Of a stretch of DNA of 64,000 bases, positions 46,813-58,490 are shown in pieces (position 1 is the stretch's first letter; every line of letters starts with the position of its first letter). The notes beneath the pieces were generated by a model. It saw nothing but the letters and a program-made list of their open reading frames with translations, had not been told where the DNA came from and did not search any database. The stretch comes from Ilex aquifolium (Eukaryota; Streptophyta; Magnoliopsida; Aquifoliales; Aquifoliaceae). The stretch spans positions 22,172,001 through 22,236,000 of the forward strand of contig OX637401.1 of NCBI GenBank assembly GCA_951799425.1, read 5' to 3'. Made by a program: the position numbers and the translations under genes.

Positions 46813-47388
46813 ATGGCCAACACAACAAGAACAACCTTCCTTCATCGCGGATGGACAAGCTTCTCTGGGCAGTTTCACGCTGCCTCTATCGATATGAGAT
46901 TCAATCTCACAGAAGAACAGCATACTTCCTCTTCACGCCATGCCATTCTCGCCTTTATTGTTCTGGTAGTCATCAACCTCATGCAGTTGAAGTCCCAAGC
47001 AAAGGACGAAACTCCATTTGAAACCCACCCCAAAATCATGTGTGTTGCCATTGCTAGTTTGCTCCTATATTGCATCTTGTCCGAAGCAAAGCTGAGATTT
47101 TCCTCTCCAACTTATGCTAGTATTGTTCGGCATGGTATGGCGTCGTTTGGTTTCTTGTCATTGGCATCTCTAACATCTACTCTGTTCCCAAACTCAGTTA
47201 TGCCGGTTCCATATGTGGTATTCATCACACTTTCAGCAGCTGGATTGCTACACTTCTTTTGCTGGACAGTAATGGGGAGACCGGTAGAATCACGCCTTCC
47301 TGTTAGGCCCATGTTACGCCGCTTGACCAACTCACATGGGCGAAGGGCACATGCCTTTATGAATGAGAGGGATACACTTCCAGTGTAA
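46813..47388 (+). CDS. Gene B: uncharacterised four-helix membrane protein, 191 aa
   Basis: It starts MANTTRTTFLHRGW and ends RRAHAFMNERDTLPV. It is the duplicate of gene A with 16 of 191 residues changed, several of them in membrane segments (e.g. P to L in AFIVLVVINL). The reading frame also extends 34 codons upstream, but that part crosses the conserved splice acceptor and is not kept as protein in the other copies, so the ATG at 46813 is preferred. The frame is intact and promoter elements are conserved. Confidence 0.85.
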   Translation: MANTTRTTFLHRGWTSFSGQFHAASIDMRFNLTEEQHTSSSRHAILAFIVLVVINLMQLKSQAKDETPFETHPKIMCVAIASLLLYCILSEAKLRFSSPTYASIVRHGMASFGFLSLASLTSTLFPNSVMPVPYVVFITLSAAGLLHFFCWTVMGRPVESRLPVRPMLRRLTNSHGRRAHAFMNERDTLPV

Positions 47389-50031
47389 CCAGAAGAAATT
47401 AAGGCATCCCTGGACAAGCAAAGATGGATCTTGACATCAGATAAGCCCAAAACCAAAAGACATCTGAAAAGTGATAGGGCCTGCCAAAATATAAGTAGTC
47501 CTAAAGTGTGTTATAAAACGTGGCAATAAGGCTATGTTAGAGAACAGCTATGCGTATTTCTCATCAAGTAATATGTATCAAATGTTTGATATAATGATAA
47601 TATGGTAGGGATAATTGCCAAGAACTATCTCAGATTGCTGAAAAAGACCTACATGCAAACTGATACATGAATAAAATCATCACTCCATGAAGTAAAGCGA
47701 ATGGAAGAAACAGTCTAGGAAATGATGAGTCTGGCCACAAATACTAAAATTACAGCTTGAATTCGAAAATTGGGCTGGAATAGTCCATAGACACATCAAA
47801 TATTCTCAATTTACCAAGTAACCTTTGTGAGTAAACGTCAGTTATTTTAGCCATTTATACAAACTGAACAGATCACCCGAACCAAGTAGTTCTTATTCTC
47901 CCTTTCCTTTTTAATCTTTCTCCAACATTAAGGAACAAACGAAAGGAAAAAAGATCAATATAATCTTTCGCATTCCCTAACAGTCAAAACTCTAAAATAA
48001 ACAACACTACACGAGCTTTATTCTTCGGCAACTCACTTTGCAATTCACAACCTTATAGGAGCCTTATTCTCTTATGCAGCTAACAAGTAATGCTTGTACA
48101 CAGACGAATCAGAATCAGTCCAAAGGTATCTAAATTATGATTTTTACCTCCTTATCTCTGGGGATATTACACAAACCAATACAGAGGTTTGCATTTATTG
48201 CACATCGCCAACCAGGGATCCAATAAACTAAAAATTCACTCCATCCAAATACTAACAAAACCAACTAAAAGAAGTCCTCCCATTCTACAAGATTTGATAT
48301 AATACCAGGTCAAATTGTGTCAGAGCGGATTATTTGTGTTTGACAGTAACTTACTAGATTTATCATTCTTGTTAGCAGGTCATGTTATTTTCTAGTTCAT
48401 GTTAGAAACTAATCAACCCTCACTCACTCATTTTATGTCGAGTTCTTGCCATTAACCTTGCCCTTCTTGAAATTGAAAACAATAAGCAATGAACATAAAA
48501 ACTCAAACATTATAGAGCCCCCGTATATATAGCCAAACAATAAAAATCATAATAACGATAAAAAGGTAAAAAGAAGGCAAAAATGATAAAATCCTAATAA
48601 CCTAGGCTATAACTCCAACAGTAACATTGGGTTCAGTCTTACTAAATCAGAGATCGAGAGCTTGACTCCGCTGCTCAAATGCATATCAACCGACATGAAA
48701 TGAGACGGAAGATCTCAGGCTTACCATTTAACCACGTATTTCAGTTCATTGAAGGGGGAACCTTGTGCAATTCCCAATTCCAACATTTTGCCATGTTTTC
48801 TGTCCAATATTTAACTACATACCGCTGAAACTGCAAGAGATTTTTGGCAGCAAGTGCAACTTGACCATCAATGATAAATAGAATTGTATTAAGGGTGGGT
48901 TAATCCATTTGGCACAGGTTCCCAGTGATTCCTTAACAGAAGAAATAACATATATGACCACATGTAGTTGCAAAAAGAAACTCTTGCCACTTTCCACTGC
49001 AGAAACTGTAGATCCCAATACTTGTCCCTTCATTATCAAACAAGAAGAAACCAAAAAAAAAAAAAAACAAATATTCAAATAAATCAGCAGTCTTTATAAG
49101 AGAATCCCATAGTAATCACAAGAAAGCATGCAAAGAAGAATGACAATGGCATTCCAAATTCCAAAGGGGTAATAACCTAGCGCGAGTCCATCCCATATAA
49201 ATAATGTGGATGCATGTGTTCCAATTTTCATCTAGCAGGAGCTTAACACCAAAGTATCAAATCAGTCTTATGAAAACAATTTGTAAAACTATTTGCCGTA
49301 ATGTGTCAACTATCAAGAAAATAGAAAAGAAAAAGCCGAATACACGAATCAACCTAACATTAGACAGTATTATAAAAATAAATTCCATATACTCAATCCA
49401 TCACAATGGAAGAACATGTTCAATCTTAATTGACCGTCCATGAAAAGAAACCAGCATTTACCAAAAGAATGTACTACCTGATGAACATTCTATCTCTAAA
49501 CCTGATTGAACGACTTTTTTTTATGTGTAAATAATCACATCATTTCACTTCCAACTAGAAACTAACTCATATGACTAGATTTTGAGGAAGGGAATGTCCA
49601 TCCTTTCACAAACTGCAGCTTAATCGCACAAAAATTTCCACATCAATCCAATCCTGTTAGGGTTGTTTCTTGCTAAGAATCAAGAATTAAAAAAGGTTAA
49701 TGGAATACTGCTTGCACTTCATTTTTCATCAGCAGCCCAAAACTGTAGTAGTTTGAACTCTTCAAGCTCGTCACACAATGAATGTGAAGTTGTGAGCGGT
49801 CTTTGAACTTCCAATCAGTCAACTTAATCACTAGATTTGACTGTATAGCACTGAAAGCCTAGCTAAAATTGAATCAGATCTCAACCCAAACATACACCAT
49901 TTTCCTCATCAGTTCTATACTATCTGCAATGGTTGGCCCAGCAGTCCCTACAAAACCAAGGGAAGCACAACTGGAAACAGTTTCTTCTATGTACAGAAGC
50001 ATACTACCTAATAATGTAGGATGGAAATGCT
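47389..50031. other. Downstream block of gene B
   Basis: This matches 29587-32503 of unit 1, with an extra ~110 bp near 47975-48120. The conserved minus-strand stretch CTTGCTGCCAAAAATCTCTT lies at about 48850. No intact gene. Confidence 0.6.
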
Positions 50032-51790
50032 TCACAATCCCATCAAAACTCTTAGAGCAAAACCAAATTTCATGCTATGTCTAGCAGCCACAACTTTCTT
50101 CGTTGTTCTTTCCACCAATTCATCTTCTTCTCTAAGAACAAAAAGCTTGAAAGCATCTGAACCTCTTGCTAAATGTGCCAAGTAACTTCCAGTCCAGTTA
50201 GCTACACGAAGATTGGTCATCACAAATATATGAACTAGAAGTGGGCCAATTTGTTTAAAAGGTTCTAACTTTTGTCTTAACCCCAGAAACATAGCCTTCC
50301 AGTGTTCTTGAACTGCCCATCTAACAGTCTAAGCTCCACACAAAGAAAAGGGGTTTTAATTGTCTCAAGAGCAAACTCCTTCCCAGCACTCATGATCTCA
50401 GTTCAGGGCCTTCAGGGATGAATGGGAGGAATTCAATCTTCTTGGATAAAGATTCTGTCTTTTGGTCTCTTGGAGCTTCATGGATATCTCGATGTCTTCC
50501 TAATAGATGAAAATTTCTTCTTCTTGAGTTGTTCATCAAGTTGCAATAAATTCAATACCCCATCTTCATTATTTTGGTATGTCTAAACTGTTGTTCAGCA
50601 ATCTTCATCTAAAAAATTCAAACACTTCCTGGCACAAATAGTAGTGATCCACATTGCCTTACACTCTCAAAGAAAGATTGTTCTACTTCTGAGTCTTTGG
50701 AGCAAGCAAAGTCTATCTCTATGCCACACCACATTAATACAAAGACTCTAAAATCTATCGACCCTAACCGCTGAAACAGACACCAATGTTGAAAGATCAA
50801 TTATGTCAGCCATAGATACATACCTGCAACCACATACGGAAAATAATTGAAAACCAACCTAAATCAAGTTTTTTTCTTTTATATATTTTAAGTTCAAAAC
50901 CACCTCACTAAATCACCTTCCTTATAACGTAAAAATTTAAATTTTGATGCTACATTTTGATAAATAAAACAAACCAAAACAACCCAATATCGAAATTTTT
51001 TTAAAAAAATGAACAGCCCTCGCAGCAATTGAGAAGGGAAGACGAAGCTAATTGATGCTATGAGCAAGAAAATTATTGCAAGCACAAACAAACTGAGAAG
51101 CTAATCGCGTCAGATTAAACATTGTTTCCCAGAATTTTCAGGCACATGCAATATAAAACACACGCAAACACGAATGCATATGAAAATAAATTGTGTTGAG
51201 GGCACAGAGTCACAGACACTAAAAGGACCCAATTAGAAACAAAAATCAAACATTGAGAGTTCAATAGTTAAACAATGTCTTGTAAAATGATTTGCACACA
51301 AGTTTAAATCTTGACAAACTTAACAGTCTGCCCAATAAAATAAATGCATATATACCCACAAATTCACTTGCCTGCTAGCTACTCAAAATGAGCTCAATTA
51401 CATGAATCCAAACCGAAAGTCTTAACTCTTTGGGACTCAAAAACCTAAATTTCGGGCAACAAGTGAGAGAAACCGCATGGTGATCCAGAACAGAAGGGAC
51501 AATTAGAGTTCGATTCAGTATGAAAGCCATTAATATAGCGTTATTGAACTCGGACAACAGGTTGCTGAACCCACTGTGTGATGCATACCAGAGCATTTTT
51601 TCTCCTTTTCTCCTAGAGCTTCTATTTGAGAGCTGCATTGCAGGGTTGGTGAAATTCTGGAAATTTGGACAGAATAGGAAACAGGGTGTTTGTAGGAGAT
51701 GAAGAAGAGGAGAGAGAATAGCAGGACTGAAAAACGGTGACTCGGTCTCTTCTTCCATCTGTTGGTTCTGTTCAAGTTTGCAGCTTCCAT
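50032..51790 (-). pseudogene. O-fucosyltransferase-like gene remnant (copy in unit 2)
   Basis: From ATG 51790: MEAANLNRTN, then an anchor segment SVLLFSLLFFISYKH. After a frame shift at GEKEK (about 51598) come LWYASHSGFSNLLSEFNNAI, FILNRTLIVPSVLDHHAVSL and PKFRFLSPKELRLSVW, which are the conserved core of the family. Downstream pieces are IDFRVFVLMWCGIEIDFACS (about 50750) and ANWTGSYLAHLARGSDAFKL (about 50200). It is better preserved than the unit 1 copy: LNRTLIVPSVLDHHAV is in frame and the ~245-bp segment at 50300-50545 is kept. Family members are Golgi type II membrane enzymes; this copy cannot encode one as it stands. Confidence 0.8.
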
Positions 51791-52205
51791 TCCTTCTTGT
51801 CTGAAAAGTATGAAATTTTTAAAAAAAAAAAGTTTGAAGAAAAAATTTCAGTTTACAATTTCAAAACTATAGAAGTTACATGGAATTTTTAATTACCTCA
51901 ATTTAGGAGAATCAAGATTTCAAAATTTTTTTTGTCAGACCAAGAATTCAAATTGAAGGGGGTGGGGGAGGGAAATACTAGTGAAACAAACAGTTTTTGT
52001 TTTTTTATTCTATTTTTTGCACAAAACAGTTTTTGTTCAATAAATCATTTCAAGAATTATCATTATTGTTAAATTTTAATTATATATAATTTATTAAAAT
52101 AAATTTTCACACGATAAATTGTATAGGTCAAACTTGTTGAATTTGTTAGATGTCAAATAGTTTCAAATGAGTTCAAATAACTCAATTTCATTGCATAGTC
52201 ACTCT

Positions 52206-53840
52206 CGGGCGGATTTATGTGTGGGCCAGTGGGCACTAGCCCACCCTCAAATTGTTTTTCTTAATTTTATATGTTATTTAATTATTTGCTTTGATATTAT
52301 TTAATGTGTCCACCTTTGAATTGGCCTTAGTTTATATATTTGTGAGTTTTTTTGGTTCTAAATTCGTATTTTGAAGGTAAAATTGTTTGCATTGCAATAG
52401 ACCTACAATAGATCTCTTTTTGTCTAAAATTGATGATTGACTTGTTCTACTAGATTCTAGTGGTATTATTACCCTTGCTTGTTAAGTTTTTATTTGATAG
52501 CTTTGCAAATATAAAAAGACATCATGGTCAATTATAAATAGATGTAATAAGCAAGCTTTTCATTTTGATAAGAGTTGTAATTAATTTATTTTTATAGTTT
52601 TTTCTTCATATAAGATATATGTATCAACTTTTAGCCCTTTTCAACTTAACGAGCTTTTATTTATGAGATATAATATATGATCTTACCTTTATCTTATATA
52701 TCTCTATATACGTGTGAATCGAGTGTAATTGACAGTTGATTCTAATATAACTATTTGGTAAACAATAATATTGTTTGGTAATGAGCTTTTTTGTTTGCAT
52801 TAAAAAAAAATTGACACTAGACTTTTATATGATTTTTTTGTGGGCAATTTAGATTTTAATAGAGTTTAGATTTGCGATCTACAATATTTTATTAACATAT
52901 ATAAAATATAGGGTCATCTTTGTGAAAACCTAAAGTCATTAATCTCTTTATGCTAGAGCCAACCCTAGTTAAAGTGTCCACTCCTATAGTTATTAAAATC
53001 GTAGAATTCGCAATTCGATTCGTACGATTCGATTTGTATGGCACGAATCGCACGATTCAGTCACTTTTTTTAAAACCTAAATTTTTGGCAAAACAGTGTC
53101 CTTTTGTCCACTAAATAGTAAAATAACGTCGTTTTGTTTGTAGAGGAACTCACGCCCTAATAAAAACTCAGTCTCTTTGCTCGTTCTGTCTCTCTCGTGT
53201 CGTTTAGAGCTTGTCTCATGTTGTCTGAAGCTAAAGGTCATGACTAAAGCTCCTACTCTTCTTCTTCTTAATAGTAAGCAAGCCCTAGCATGCTTTTTTT
53301 TTTTTTAATATTAAATTTTTTTATCTCTTGTCACCATATTTTAGAATAGACCTTGATTTTTGCTCTCAATTCTTTCATGGATAATTTGTTAGGTACTAAT
53401 TTTTTGTTTCAAAATGTTGGACTACATGTTTTCTTCCAATCAATTTTCTATTTGTTATTTTTCCATTCATATTTGTAACCTAATATATACTAAGTGTTAC
53501 TGTTTTGGTTCTTCAATAATTATGGTTCTTTAATGAATTTCTTTTTCTTCAAGTTGTTAAATTTGAAATCGTTAAGTAAAAGATGAAAATGAAGCAAAAG
53601 ACTAGTGTATTTCCATTTAGACGATGTGATTATGTCAATTGATTATTTTTAAAATGCATTAATGTTTAATATTCAATATTTTGCCTATTTGAAATATGTA
53701 AATATTATTTTTTATTTTTGTTCAAATTTTGTGTCGAATTTTACGATTCATGATTCTCAAATTTAAGATTTCGATTTACGATACGAATTACAATTTGACA
53801 CCTATGGTCCACCCTTGAGCCATTTCTGGCTCCGCCCCTG
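52206..53840. mobile_element. hAT-type non-autonomous element, 1,635 bp (unit 2 copy)
   Basis: Same ends and the same insertion site as 35080-36758. Flanks GTCACTCT (52198-52205) and ATCACTCT (53841-53848). The size difference from unit 1 comes from small indels. Confidence 0.8.
52985..53806. mobile_element. Nested MULE-like element, 822 bp (unit 2 copy)
   Basis: TATAGTTATTAAAATCGTAG and GAATTACAATTTGACACC...TATG are the ends. Flanks GTCCACTCC and GTCCACCCT agree at seven of nine bases. It corresponds to 35862-36724. Confidence 0.65.
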
Positions 53841-53998
53841 ATCACTCTAGTCACTGGCAGAGTCAGGTGCCTCAAATGATTTCCCCGTTAAAAGCCTATA
53901 TGCAAATATTTCTTAAGCATAACACCTTTTCCCCTATAAAAGCCTACAAGCCATTCCATCTTGCCGCCAAATAAGCATTTCAACAAGAATTTAAGGAT

Positions 53999-54645
53999 TA
54001 ATCTCAAATTGTACTTTGAAAGATTGTTTGAATTTCAATTTATATTTTTAAAGACCAAAAATTTTAATTTATACCCTCAAAGATAGAAATTTGTATCAAT
54101 GTGCACCTCAAGTTAACAACTGTCAATTTGCCGTCTAAAATTAAATGGACATAATATTTTTTATATCCAAGGCAATACATCACTTAAACAAAATTATTTG
54201 AAGAGTAATGCTATGTAACCCAAATTTGTATCACAAATGAAGGGGACCATTGGATCAGTAGGTCCCATTTAAAAAGTTGATGGAACCCACTCATCCAATA
54301 GTCCCCATTCATTTGAGATGCAGATTCGGGTGCAAATTTGAGTTATATAGTATTTTCCTTATTTGAATGCCCAATTAAGAGAACATTTTTAGTTTTATTT
54401 GAATTCTCAAAAGATATAGGTGTAATATTTCAAATATGAGGGATTTAAGTGATTAAGTGACAAGTATGAGGGGATTTAGGTGTGATTTTATTCATTTAGT
54501 TTTAGACGATAAACTGACGGTTGTTAGCTTGAGGTGCGCATTGATACAAATTTCTATATTTGAAGGTATAAATTGAGATTTTTTATCTTTGAATGTACTA
54601 ATTGAGATTCAAACGATCTTTTAGAATACAATTTGAAATAAGTAG
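53999..54645. mobile_element. Foldback MITE with both ends (unit 2 copy)
   Basis: The left arm GATTAATCTCAAATTGTAC and GTATCAATGTGCACCTCAAG are mirrored by CTTGAGGTGCGCATTGATAC (about 54519) and GAGATTCAAACGATCTTTTA (about 54605). It belongs to the family of the element at 6435-17338. It hosts the 156-bp MITE. Confidence 0.8.
54203..54358. mobile_element. MULE-like MITE, 156 bp, nested, with empty site in unit 1
   Basis: Ends GAGTAATGCTATGTAACCCA and GAGTTATATAGTATTTTCC are inverted repeats. It is flanked by the perfect 9-bp duplication TTATTTGAA (54194-54202 and 54359-54367). The unit 1 copy of the host MITE reads AATTATTTGAATGCCC without the insertion (about 38045-38060). Same family as 28155-28325. 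Confidence 0.92.
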
Positions 54646-55477
54646 TATAGTTTGAAGTTCATATTGGTAATTTACTCTAAAAAACTAGCAGTCTAATAAC
54701 ATAGTTTACTTCCCATATTGTAATCTTTATAGTCTACGGTTTGGAATTCTGCATAAACAAGAATATAAAGGCTTAGTATTAAAAAATAAAAATAAAAAAT
54801 TGATTATTTCCCAAAAGAATAAAAGAAATAAACACATACAGAAAAAATGAAAAAATTAAATATAGGAAGCGAGGCCTGTGGACAGGAAGTGAATACTTGG
54901 AACAAATACAAAAAGAAAAGTTAGAGTAGTCCCAATAATGGAGGTTTAGTAAGGAGAGATTAGGTATATACTTAACATTGACCATTATTTGTACGAAATA
55001 GTTGTGTCCTCGTGTTCAAACTTATAACCTGAAGGCTAGTGGGTCGAATTTTAACAAATGAAAATGGAGGATTTTTATGTCACCACAAACAGAAATTAAA
55101 ACAAGTGTTCGATTCAAAGATGGTTTTAAAGAGTGTAAATTGACTTATAGTACTCCACCAAAGATACTGATAAGTAACTCCTCAACCTGGAGTTCCACAG
55201 ACCAAAACCAAATGCAAGTATTTGCTAGGCTAAAGCAGAATGTCTACTTTCTCACTCATTTAAAATTCTATTAATACTAATTCCCAAGGTTGAAGGAAAA
55301 TGTGTGCTTTCCCACTAATTTAAAATGCTACTTTGACCTTTGTAATCTCTTGTGAAATATAAAAGGGAACTTTAGTCTGTTTTTTTTTACTACAAATTGT
55401 TTAGACTTGTATCAACTATTTTCTCCAATTCAGCGACTGACCATCATGATTTAAGTTGAGTTAGAGTATGTCCCTAA
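54646..55477. other. Gene-free spacer
   Basis: AT-rich sequence with no supported ORF or element ends. Confidence 0.5.
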
Positions 55478-55935
55478 GGGCTTGTTTGGATGGATTTTTG
55501 GGGAGGGTTTGAATTGGCTTCTCCAAACTCTTCCAAACCCAAACCTTTTTTTACAAAGATGAGATTCAACATTGAATCCGATTTATACCCATGTTTGATA
55601 TGTAACACATACACATATAGGACTCATGAATATATCATAATTATTAATAACTATTTGTCTTATAAATGACTATTTTACCCTTGATTAATCCAATTCATAC
55701 ATATGTTAAGGGGTACAATTATCTTTTGCATCCTTAACCCCTTAACCTATCTTTCCAAACCCACATCCCTCCTAGATTTGACGAAACACATGATCATGAG
55801 TTTACTATCCATGCCAACTACAGGCCAGGTTTGGGAACCCGAGATTGAATTTTCAATCCAAACATGGGATTTGGGGATCCTTTGGACTGTTTTCTCCAAA
55901 CCCATCCCCCCAGTACCCCCTTACCAAACAGCCCC
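55478..55935. mobile_element. Tourist-like (PIF/Harbinger) MITE, 458 bp
   Basis: Ends GGGCTTGTTTGGATGG and CCAAACAGCCCC are inverted repeats and TAA flanks both sides (55475-55477 and 55936-55938), the classic PIF/Harbinger target. The arms carry TCCAAACTCTTCCAAACCC and GTTTTCTCCAAACCCATCCC words. Confidence 0.88.
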
Positions 55936-55989
55936 TAAAAAGACAAGGGTGGTTAGCCTTCAGGGGGTGTAGGATGAATTTGAACTTGA

Positions 55990-56140
55990 GACCTCTAGGT
56001 TATAAAAGATCATGCTCAACTAGAGAACCACCACTAAAAATTGAGTAGGGGTGCAACTTGGTTGGGACCTCTAGGTTATCAAAGATCATGTTTAACTAGT
56101 AAACCAACACTAAAAATTGAGTATGGGTGCAACTTGGGCA
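55990..56140. repeat. Direct repeat of ~78 bp
   Basis: GACCTCTAGGTTAT, AAAGATCATG, AACTAG, CACTAAAAATTGAGTA and GGGTGCAACTTGG occur in order in two adjacent copies. The second copy contains the left end of the hAT-like element, so that end may have been duplicated with its flank. Confidence 0.8.
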
Positions 56141-56850
56141 GGTTGGTGCGAGTTGAGAGATTAACCTTAGTCCAATCCTAAATATAAAATCTTCAAGTCT
56201 AACCATAATCTTAACCCTACCTCAACTTGAGTATTGCTTGACTTGATTTCAAGCAAGCTCTAGTTGAAATCGAGTTACTCAATTTGAGCTTAACAAACAA
56301 TAATCCTAAATTAAGTGTGAGTTTTTGTATAATGTTGGACTATTACATAGACCTACATGACCCACTAAGATGAAAGACATCAAGACAACTTATTAAGGGT
56401 GCAAGAGCGAGCCTTCTTTATATAGGAGAGAAGGGAGAGGTCATTTGAATTGTCTTTTTGATGTGGGATGACAACTCCTTGTCTCTTTTTTTTTTTGGCC
56501 TTTTTTACTTATCTCACATTAGTTGTGTAGACTTCTTTTACTATCTATAGTCCTTATAAATCATATTTCACTTTCCCTTTAAATAATAATAATTACAAAA
56601 TATGTATTTATATTTTATTTTTATATTGTTTATATAAATATAATACATTAATTCAAGTTGAGCCCGATTTAATCAAATTAGGTTGAGTTTGGGTTAAATT
56701 TGTGAATCCGAACTCTTAACTCAAGTCTTGTCCAAATTTAATTCGAGTTGAAACTTTTCAACCCTAACCCTAAAAACCTCAACCTGAACATTGTTATTTT
56801 TTGATTTAGTTTGGGTTGAATTCGGGTTGGCGACCCAAGTTGCACCCCTA
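56127..56850. mobile_element. hAT-like MITE, ~724 bp
   Basis: TATGGGTGCAACTTGGGCAG at the left and CGACCCAAGTTGCACCCCTA at the right are inverted repeats. Flanks AAATTGAG and GAGTTGAG agree at six of eight positions. The body has CAACTTGAG/CAAGTTGAG words typical of this family. Confidence 0.7.
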
Positions 56851-57555
56851 GAGTTGAGGAAACTTTAGTCTAATGGCCCATGTCCTCCCAGCTTCTTTTG
56901 CACTCACTGGAAAGTTTCCATGATTGTCGGAGCCAATAACAAACCAAGATGCCCTTTAATACTTTCTGACTTTTTGTCTTCTCTATTTTCCTTTTTGTCA
57001 AAAAATGCTTATCATTAATGAATGAGTAAGGTATCACTTTAAATACAATAAATTTCACTTGAATCCACGGTTTAGCATAACCAAAAAAAAATAAAATTCC
57101 ACAGTTTAGTGGTATTTTCTAACATTAGGGAGTATGTTCTCAATTTATAGGTGCAAATTGGCGGTATTGTCTAACATTGAGGAATATGTTGGTTGAGTTA
57201 TCTCACACTAAGAGTCGTGTAGAAAATATGATATTTTTGAGTGGAAAAAAATTTGGAATAAATTTTATACCATTGAATCAAAATAGATAAAAAAAAATAG
57301 ATTAATCTTAATCGTTATAATGATTTTATAAATTAAAAATTTAACTTAATAGCTGTAATATTAAATAAATGTATATTATGTGTGTATATATAAACATGAC
57401 TAATCATCACCATTATAAAAATGTGAGGTTAATTGTTATTGTGCAATCAAAAAGCTATCTCAATTATCCACAAACCATCCATTTAATTTAATCGATAAAC
57501 TATCCTTCAAATATTATTACTAAGATATTAACAAAAATCTAAAAACTAAATAGTC

Positions 57556-57731
57556 TCTTTTTTTTTTTTTTGTAAGGCTTTACCCCGTAGGGAGCCCTTC
57601 TAGAAATTCTCTTACACGTAGGCTGAACCCAGGCCCAAGAGGGGGTTTGGAAAAAGTTTTCAACCAGCAATTGACGCACCTCGGTTAGAAACTCACTAAC
57701 TGCGTCATTGCCCCAAGCGCAAAGATCACTC
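57556..57731 (-). mobile_element. SINE
   Basis: On the minus strand the body starts near GATCTTTGCGCTTGGGGC, contains TAACCGAGGTGCGTCAATTG and CTTGGGCCTGGGTTCAGCC, and ends in a poly(A) tail (T run 57557-57571 on the + strand). AATAGTC lies on both sides (57549-57555 and 57732-57738). Confidence 0.7.
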
Positions 57732-57738
57732 AATAGTC

Positions 57739-57845
57739 AACCTTATTGCTCAAGATGAAAATACCGCTGTGGCTTCCTCGGGAGGGAACGCGAAATCGGA
57801 CTCAATAGTCAATATTGCTCAAGATGAAGTATGGTACCGCAGGTC
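57739..57845. repeat. Short direct repeat beside the SINE
   Basis: ACTCAATAGTCAA and ATTGCTCAAGATGAA occur together at about 57728-57762 and again at 57799-57827. The local sequence is richer in GC than its surroundings. Confidence 0.7.
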
Positions 57846-57849
57846 GTGT

Positions 57850-57935
57850 GAAAGCGACACCAAGACCATGGTGGCACTTTCACTTCAGCATGAAAGTGAA
57901 AGTGAAAGTGCCACAGTGGTCTTGGTGCCACTTTC
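57850..57935. other. Hairpin with 36-bp arms
   Basis: The left arm (57850-57885, containing CACCAAGACC and GTGGCACTTTCACTT) and the complement of the right arm (57900-57935) agree at 32 of 36 positions, with a 14-nt loop. Short GTGAAA repeats lie in the loop side of the right arm. It could be a tiny foldback element or a small-RNA precursor; nothing else supports either. Confidence 0.75.
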
Positions 57936-58206
57936 AAAATTTTTTTATGGTCATTTTAATCTGCTCTTTTGGGTAAGCCGACTTAAGCTGGTCCCAAGAA
58001 AACGCAAAAGCTTAACGCAAAAATAGATATACGAATAATATATTCTATTTGTATAATTATCTTTGTTACCCCAAAATTTTCAATTACTTCAATATAAGGT
58101 AGAGTAAACAAATTAATATCCACAAGTGTTCTTGTATTAAATAGCTAGTCAACATAAACTAGTGATTAATATTAGTTAAACAACATGTTACTAATATATA
58201 CATACA

Positions 58207-58490
58207 CTAGTTATTGCCTGTGCCTGAAGGCACAGAGTAATAAAAAATAAAAAATAATAAACATATTTGTATTAATATCCAAAATTAAATCACAAATATA
58301 GAGGAGAGATAAAAAATTTAAGCATCGGTTGAAGTAGTGGTGGTGGTGGCGGTGGTGGCGGCGGCGGCGATGGTGGTGGTGGCGGCGGCGGCGGTGGTGG
58401 GACAGTTTCAAACACTATTATTTTTTTTAATGTACTTATGAGAAATAATTTTTAAAAGTACTTTTAAAAAATCACTCCAAACACACCCTT
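58207..58490 (-). mobile_element. Probable Helitron 3' part with (GGT/GGC)n tract
   Basis: On the minus strand the end is CTGTGCCTTCAGGCACAG (perfect 7-bp stem, 4-nt loop), then GCAATAA, CTAG and the host T. Upstream on that strand lie TTTGTGATTTAATTTTGGAT and a CCACC/CGCC triplet tract (58337-58398). It is the sister of the element ending at 44165. The 5' end is not defined. Confidence 0.65.

Noticed and set aside
58211-58411. His/Arg-rich minus-strand ORF
   Set aside because: It is the translation of the GGT/GGC tract near the Helitron-like end.
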